DNA from: Bdellovibrionales bacterium
Lineage (GTDB): Bacteria; Bdellovibrionota; Bdellovibrionia; Bdellovibrionales; JAMPXM01
DNA length: 64,000 bases
Reading direction: 5' to 3'
NCBI GenBank assembly: GCA_016713885.1
Contig: JADJOF010000007.1
Span: 62,001 to 126,000, forward strand
Shown: positions 57,012-64,000 of the stretch, in pieces
Position numbering within the stretch: position 1 is the stretch's first letter
How the letters are laid out: each line of letters begins with the position of its first letter
The notes under the pieces: generated by a model
What the model saw: only the letters and a program-made list of their open reading frames with translations
Told to the model about the DNA's origin: nothing
Databases searched by the model: none
Program-made: the position numbers and the translations under genes

Positions 57012-60000
57012 ATGATGAAACGTCGAGTTTGGTTCGCTCTTCTCTCGTCCATTGCAGTGCTTGGCCAAGTCATCTGGAGTAGCGCAGCCGAGGCCACCAA
57101 GGCTGCCAATGCGGCAATGACGATCATGCAGGAGACGTTTAAGGGCGACGCCGTCATCACTCGAAATGTCACCGCACCCAAACCTGGTGCATATCTTTTG
57201 ATATTGAAAAATGGCTCGGTTGGCCCACACGACATCGAGCAGTGCGATGTTGAAGATACCGATGAAGAGAAAAGCGAGTGCCTGTCGAGAAACTTAAGCG
57301 AGAATGTCGATCGGGATTTTTCAAGAGCAAAAGAAGCGGAGATTAAAATCAATGGCAGATGGGTGCAAGGTATCACAAACGCCCGAAGCCTTCTCATCGT
57401 ACCTGTCACACTCAAAGGCGGAACCAATAAGATCGATATCCTGCTTAAGGGGCGATCAACTTCAAGACTCACCGTTTCTCTCGAGCCCGCTCCTCAGGCG
57501 GCATTTCCGCCCGAAGCTGCGTTCCTCCTAAGCCGCCTTAGCAACACGGTTCGAACACCGTTTACTTTTGATGCCAAAGAGCTTCTCACCAAACGGCAAC
57601 TCGCTTCGCTACTCGTGGAACTTTGGTGACGGTGCAATCGAAAGCGGAAAGTCCAGCGTTTCACATAGCTTCTCAAAACCCGGCACCTACTCTGTGCAAC
57701 TTACCGTCACAGATCAGGCCACGCGCTTAAGCTCAAGCTCAAGCTTCTCGGTTGATGTCACCGTTTTAAGTATCGATAAAACAAAGCCACCAAAAAACGA
57801 AAAGCCAAAACCCGTCATCCAGTACGCGCTCGACACTGTAAATCCCCTGAACGTGACGTTTGATGGAACAAGCAGCACCGACGATGGTACGATCGTATCT
57901 TACCGTTGGCAGATCGCTGACGAGAACCACGAGCACCGCCGTGGCAGTGCAGTTGAACGCACAGGCGTACAGTTCGACTATTCCTTCCCACGCGCTGGTT
58001 CCTACACCGTTCGTCTCACCGTCAAAGATAACCAAGGTGCGGAAGCCGCAACCGAGCGCGTCGTCTCGACCGCAGACATGAGCGGGCTTGTTCGCGACGA
58101 ATCCCTCTTTGGTCCAAAGAAGTATTATTCCAAAAAGAAAGTCGTCGAGTCTTTCACGCTTGAAAGCCCACGCCTCGCCGTCCTTAAAATCAAGAACGCC
58201 GATGGCCTTGAGCATCCGATTGAATCCTGCAGCTCAACACCGTGGCCTGAAAAGCTTGGCTGTCTTTTTCAAAACTCAGTGAACCGCGCCTACATCGCGC
58301 TTTATCGCGTAAGCAAAGCTGAAGTGTTCATCAATGGTCAACGGGTCACCGACCGCATAGGTAAACATACTGCTTATTTTGAGACCGTCGTCTCGCTTCA
58401 AACCTCAAACACCATCGAGATTCGAACAAAGGGCTGGCCCTCGGCGTTCATCGAACTTGAACTGCAATCGGTTGAAGTGAACGAGGCACCCATTGTTTAT
58501 GTGACGCACTCGGGCGCACTGCGCGGGATTCCGCAAACGATCGAGTTCGACGCATCGACTTCCGTCGACATGAATGACCATATCATGAGCTATCGCTTTC
58601 AAGCGCTTAATGCCGCAGGCGCAGTCGCGATCGACACCGACTGGCAGGCGGCTAGCTACGCGGCGCTTGAGTTCACCGAACGCGGAACTTTCACGGTCGT
58701 GGTTTCAGCGCGCGATACCTTTGGCGCCGTTGGCACAAAATCGGTTCCGATCACGATCGAAAGTAACCAGATCCCACTTGTAACAGCAAGCTACGTCGTT
58801 TTATCAAACCAAGCCCCTTACCAAGTGCGCGTCACTGCAACTGCAAGTGATCCCGATGGCGATGCGATTCAATACAATTTCGCTTACTCCACAGGACAGG
58901 TCTCAGGCTTTCAAGATTCACCACAGGGACTCACATCGTTTGCAGCCGCAGGCACCTACTCAGTCGATGTCACCGCACGCGACGTGAACGGTGGCACCGC
59001 CACGTTCACGCTCCCCATTACAGTTGGCGGAAATCTTCTGCCGATTGCAAACTTTGATTTCGTGACCGATCGCGGGGGCTATGCGCCACTCACCATCATA
59101 GTCGACGCATCACCGTCATCCGATCCAGATGATGCAACCGAAACCCTTCGCTACTTTTGGACATTTGGCGATAATTCCCCTCGAGTTGAAGGAAAAATCC
59201 TCTCGCACACTTTTATCAATCAAGGCCAGTACACCGTCACTCTTTCCGTGCTTGATCCAAAGCGCGGACTTTCGACAAAATCCCGCGCAGCCTTTGCGTG
59301 GAGAACGACACCACCAAATCCCGTGCTCATCGCAAATCCCCGCGTGGGACCGGCGTCACTCACCGTTGACTTTGATGCGTCTCAGTCAACGCCGGGCGCC
59401 TCGCCCATTGCGAGCTATCTCTTAGACTACAATGATGGAACTTTTGAGAGTTCGCTCACTCCATTTAAAACGCACACGTTTACTCAGCCAGGCATTTATA
59501 ATGTTGGACTCATCGTCTACGACACCGATGGAAACGGAAACATCGGCGGCCAAACCATCTACGTCTTTGATGGAAAAAAACCATCGGCTGCGATTCAAGT
59601 CGTTTCAAGCGATGTCATCACCCCTGCTCGCTTTGAGCTTCAAGGCTCAGGTGTATCGCCAAATCCCCTTGCCACCATCACTGATTATAAGTGGACGCTC
59701 CCAAATGGCACCGTGCAAACTGGTCCCTCGCTTATCTATACGACAAGCACGAATGGGAATTTCGCAATCAAGCTTGAAGTAAAAGACTCCTATGGCTACT
59801 GGAGCGACCCGGCGACTCTCGACCTCTCAGCCGCAACCGGCACCCTGCCCATTGCACAGATCACAGCCGACAAAACGAGGATTGCTCTTGGACAAGCCGT
59901 TAAACTCAGTGGGCTTAATTCCTACACCTCAAACGGCCAAGCGAATCTTGTGAGCTATGAGTGGACGCTTCCAAACGGCAATAAAATCTATGGGCCCGAG

Positions 60001-63000
60001 AAAACCGTTACGCTTTCAGCCACGGGCTTAAAAACCATTTCACTCATCGTCACCGATTCAAAAGGTTATGTTTCATCGCCGGCAACCATTCAAATCCAAG
60101 TCGATGCACGGCAAACTCCTGTTCCCGCTATCAGTATGACCACAAGCGGAACAGTGGTTCCTGTGACTGCATTCTTAAATGGACTTCAAAGCACAACGCC
60201 AAACCCAGGCGCCACAATCACAGGCTATGAGTGGAAGATCGAAGCTCCCGATTCAGTTCCACAGATCAACTTCTCGCTCTTCGGCGCAGAAGTGTCGGCA
60301 CAACTGGTTGTTCCCTACACTCATACGATATCACTTCGCGTGTTTGATTCTGCCGGCGCAGTCTCAGGATGGATCTCGAGAACCTTTGGCCCACTCGTCA
60401 ACAATCCTCCCATTGCCGTTGTCACACCATCAGCCGTCATTGCGAAAGCTCCGGCGACAGTCATATTGTCGGCAATCGAATCGACTGATCCCGACGGACA
60501 TAACATCATCAACGCACACTGGCTCTTCAGTGACGGCACCGACTTTCAGGGACTCATTGCGACACATGAATTTCCAAACACAGGCACTTACTCGGCCACC
60601 GTTCGCGTTCAGGATCAGTACGGTGCGTGGTCCGATCCCGTCACCGTTCCCATCACATTGAACGCAAATCTTCCACCTGTTGCTTTGATGACATCGGTGT
60701 CTGATGCGAACAACAAATTCAATTTCACCTTCGATGCATCAACAAGCTTTGATCTCGACGGCACGATTGCACGCTACGATTGGTTCTTCTCGGATGGTTT
60801 CATCTCACTTGGTGCAGGGCCAACAATCACGCATGCCTTCCCAACCGCTGGCACATGGCGCGCCGGCGTAAACGTCTTCGACAACAATGGCGCGATGACA
60901 ACCATACGGGTCTCTGTCGAAGTCGCGCCATCGCAGACGCCAGTCGCGGACATCACTGTCCTTCCAACCTCAACAGATCCAAAAGGCCTTAGTTTCAAGT
61001 TCAGCGGCGCCGGATCGACAGTTCAGACTGAAAACAGTCCACAATTTACTTGGAACTTTGGCGATCAAACACCACAAGTGACCGGGATCGACGTCGACAA
61101 AACCTTCGCCGAAGAGGGGCTATACAGCGTCATCTTGACTATTCGAAATCAGGATGGCGCCTCGGCAAGTAAAACTCTTTCATTCTATGCCTATGACCAT
61201 GCTCCAAAAATTCTGCAAGCGGTGCTTGAGGCGGGTTCGGAGCACGCAAATTCCTATTTTGGGCAAACGGCGATACAACGTGAAGTCGCCGAGATTCCAG
61301 CGCTCATCAAATTTAGTGCTGCAAATTCAAAAGCGTCAGTCGACCGTGTACTCTCATACACTTGGGATTTCGGCGATGGCAGTCCGCTGGGTTATGGCAT
61401 TGAAACTCAGCATCGCTACGTTAAACCAGGTGTCTTCACAGCTCGTCTTACCATCAAGGATCAAGACGGAAATGAGGCAAGTGACACCACCGCGTTTGGA
61501 TTGTCAGACGTCAACTGTGCATTCAGAGAGTCTGATTCCACGTGCCTCATACTCTCTGGCACAAATGATCTCATCATTGACGAACAGCAGAACTCCTTTT
61601 CTCTTGAGATCACAGGTGCCGAAAATCTTGATCCAGCGCTTGCGACAGAGGATAACGCACTTGAGCTCCTCCTCGACAACGAAAAGCTCATCGATCTCAA
61701 AGGGCAGTTCTCGATTAGCGGTCGACAGTTCGTTGTTCAAACGGCCGCCATTCAGCCTTATGTGTATGATGGCGCCGAATTTACCATTCAGCTCAACGGC
61801 CGCTCGACCACTCAAAACGACGTATGGGCAACACTTCGAAAACTCAGATTTTCCGCTGGCTCTATCAACGCCACATTACCTAGCGGAATTAAGCTTCTTG
61901 AGGTCGCCGGTGCCGACTATCTCAAGACCTTTGCGAATCCAGGCACAAGCCTCACTCTTTCAGCTCTTCCTCGTGGGCCATATACATTCACCGCCACTTT
62001 CCCTGATGAGAACGTCGTAACAAAATCAGTCGACGTGACAAGCGGACTTGCCACGATTGACCTGACGGCGCCGCAGATTACGTCCCTGCAAATGAAAACA
62101 ATGATGAAGGCGGCCACTCTTCCTGAGTCAGATGAGATCCAAAGGTTGTCGACTCGCCCATGGCCGAGCGTCGACTATGTCGCAAGCCTCAAGCCACAAG
62201 CCTCGGTATCAATGAAGTCAGCACAACTCGTGACGCAGCAAGCGACTTCAAGCGAAGTCACAAATGTCTATAAAAATGCCTGCGGTCAGAGCGCACCGTA
62301 TGCCGTCGTCACGACCAGCATCAACCAGATTGATAACTCGTCAACCATCTGGAGCGACTTTCTCTCAAACAATCCCGGCGCAACACCAGACCCGAACGCC
62401 AAACTCTTTAAGCCACTCTCAACCATTTCATCAGGCGAACCCTCCGTTCACGTCTTATGTCATTTGCAGGCTCCCTCAATGCAGCATCAGTTCAATCAAT
62501 GGTACCGCTCCTCGTCTCGACAGTGCTGCGACCCGAACGAGAGTTTTTGCAACATGATGATTGATCAAACCTATGCCTATCTGACGAAAGACTACGCTCG
62601 AGACGATCAACCCGTTGTTTATCAGATTAAGTTTAAAGATGTAGCCACCGGAAACATCGTCACACGAAGCTCAAGCTTCACATTCAACTCTGTTACCGCC
62701 GCACAAGGCTACAGCCGAAGCAATATGACGTCCATTCTTGGTCTTCCGGCAAACGATTTTGTTGACGGCTGGTCAGTCCCACACGAGTTCGACATTCCAA
62801 TTCCAAAAGGCATGAGCGACATCGAGTACGCCATCGACATTCAGTCGACCTATCCCAACGAACGCTATACCCATGCGTACTATTGCTGGACAGGGAAACG
62901 GATTCAACCCATCGTCAAAGTCGGTCTATCCACACCAATTGACGATCCAGTCATCATTCAGCCTCTCATCAGCAAGCTCAGCCAATCAGCAGTCTCAATG

Positions 63001-64000
63001 AGTTCCAATCCAGTTAATTCTTCTGAAATGCCGATCGAACACGATAGTCGCCTTGGAGAACCACGGGCCAACATGGCTCGATTCAGCACCAACCGCCTCT
63101 TCCCCATCGAGATCGATCCGCGCGGCGCAAGCAATACCTATCCCACTTATTCGGCTAGCAATAACCCTTATGAAATTGACGTAAAAGTCGAAATCGAAGT
63201 CACCGAATATGGCTCCGGCAAAAACGGGTATATTCCGATAAAACATATCGCGATGACTCCGACGTCGAACTATATCCCCGCAGATGGCATCGTACAAACG
63301 CGCCGAATCGGAGTCGAGACATTGCTGACGGATGTCTCTTGCCTACCGAATCTCAATAAAACGTACTGCTCTGGGCGTCTCAGAATCTAACCGCAATCAC
63401 TTGCGATTCCATCAGCGGATATCGATAGCATCCGCCTCGAAACATTTACGATTCAGCCCTTCCCAACATTCTTAAGTTCTTCTGGCGCCGTTATCGACAC
63501 CGGTACGCAATCAGAAAAAACCGTCCAACTTAATGCGACGAAATCGAACAATCTAGAGGTCACAGCCACGTACAATATCTCGCCCGGAGACGGCAAGCGT
63601 CGACGCTGCCTCGAGCGTTACGGCGGAAGCACAATCGCCTTTGCTCAGCGGTCGTTGGTCCTAATGGTGAAAGACGCCCTCAATGTGATGAAAGATGATG
63701 GCTACGCCATTACATGCAATGACGCAGGCCTCCCTTTTGGCGGCAAGCTGTTGAGCTCATGTACAGATATTACCGGCTTCACAAGGCACAACTGCAAATC
63801 TACCGCCTATCCTCATGAAGGCTCAGGTCATCGAAGCGGAAAAGCAATCGACACGCGTTACTTCTATAAGAGCGCGGGCCTACGCGATCGTTTTGATAAG
63901 GAAGATGCAAAAAACAAGATCGCGGCAGCAACTCAGCTCAGCAACTACATTGTAGAACTCGACGCTCTCGACAGGTTCTGCGCCAATAAACAGATTGCGA
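57012..64000 (+). CDS. Giant secreted PKD-repeat protein with C-terminal M15-like motif; frame shift near 57579 and TAA at 63388
   Basis: From ATG 57012 (a second Met at 57015): signal peptide of about 33 residues, then a domain of about 130 residues (57110-57490) that recurs at 58080-58480 (both contain Glu-Ser-Cys/Gln-Cys, INGR/INGQ, and a KG-x-N-K/T-I strand). The first PKD repeat begins near 57580, where the frame slips (one extra base, or two missing: natural reading DAKSFSPNG). About 13 PKD-type domains follow to 61500 (YSWNFGDG, YTWDFGDG). Then unassigned domains, an in-frame TAA at 63388-63390, and 203 open codons to the window end. There the motif Ser-Gly-His-Arg-Ser-Gly-Lys-Ala-Ile-Asp (63823-63852) matches the SxHxxGxAxD zinc motif of M15/hedgehog-type peptidases. 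PKD modules usually bind polysaccharide or protein; a cell-wall peptidase or adhesin role is plausible. Over 2,320 residues and incomplete. Confidence 0.75.

Noticed and set aside
1..64000. CRISPR array or rRNA genes
   Set aside because: No regularly spaced repeats and no recognisable 16S, 23S or 5S sequence found by eye.

Overview
The window looks like a stretch of a Gram-negative chromosome. lptD implies an LPS outer membrane, and there are many signal-peptide proteins. I place it tentatively in or near Bdellovibrionota. The reasons are the trmD-linked SPOUT methyltransferase typical of 'delta'-type genomes, a lipoprotein with an FQNC-type lipobox, a lysine/alanine-rich tail on L19, and abundant coiled-coil and secreted proteins of unknown function. 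The lineage call is inference; no rRNA is present.

Layout. 0-7.3 kb: end of a secreted protein gene, a thiolase/3-oxoacid-CoA-transferase operon, a cyclic-nucleotide-binding protein, pyruvate kinase and a long coiled-coil protein. 7.3-25.2 kb: envelope and housekeeping genes (FecR-like and TPR proteins, an RlmM-like methyltransferase, argS, HU, a GYF protein, a ChaN-like protein, a VKOR-DsbA fusion, coiled-coil proteins, a CHASE2 adenylate cyclase, lptD). 25.2-31.1 kb (minus): the translation operon ffh-rpsP-khpA-rimM-trmD-SPOUT methylase-rplS, then rnhB-yraN. 31.3-50.2 kb: Nudix, a RAYT transposase, many small secreted proteins, a phospholipase-like protein, prfC, trhO, a receiver-cyclic-nucleotide-binding protein, two secreted HExxH proteins, an ATP-grasp/GNAT pair, a c-type cytochrome, a YbdK-like ligase and YccF. 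50.3-52.2 kb (minus): an SRAP protein and an HELGH peptidase.

52.6 kb to the end looks like an integrated mobile element. It starts at a 3' fragment of a tRNA-Met gene that breaks in the anticodon loop, a classic tyrosine-recombinase attachment remnant. Next comes a nested set of perfect inverted repeats (10, 15 and 26 bp arms) just ahead of a replication-relaxation protein gene and an overlapping TraG/VirD4-like ATPase gene. A toxin-antitoxin-like pair follows, with a consensus promoter whose spacer is an 18-bp palindrome. Last is a giant secreted PKD-repeat protein, running off the window, that reaches a Ser-x-His-x-x-Gly-x-Ala-x-Asp motif of the M15/hedgehog peptidase fold. From the orientation of the tRNA fragment, the intact tRNA and the far boundary should lie at higher coordinates, outside the window, so the giant protein may be cargo.

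A caution governs every gene call. At least a dozen genes, including essential ones (argS, rimM), carry apparent single-base frameshifts, mostly one base missing in a short homopolymer. Four more reading frames are cut by an in-frame stop with coding sequence on both sides. The simplest reading is uncorrected consensus error rather than gene decay. I give composite coordinates for such genes and state where each frame breaks.
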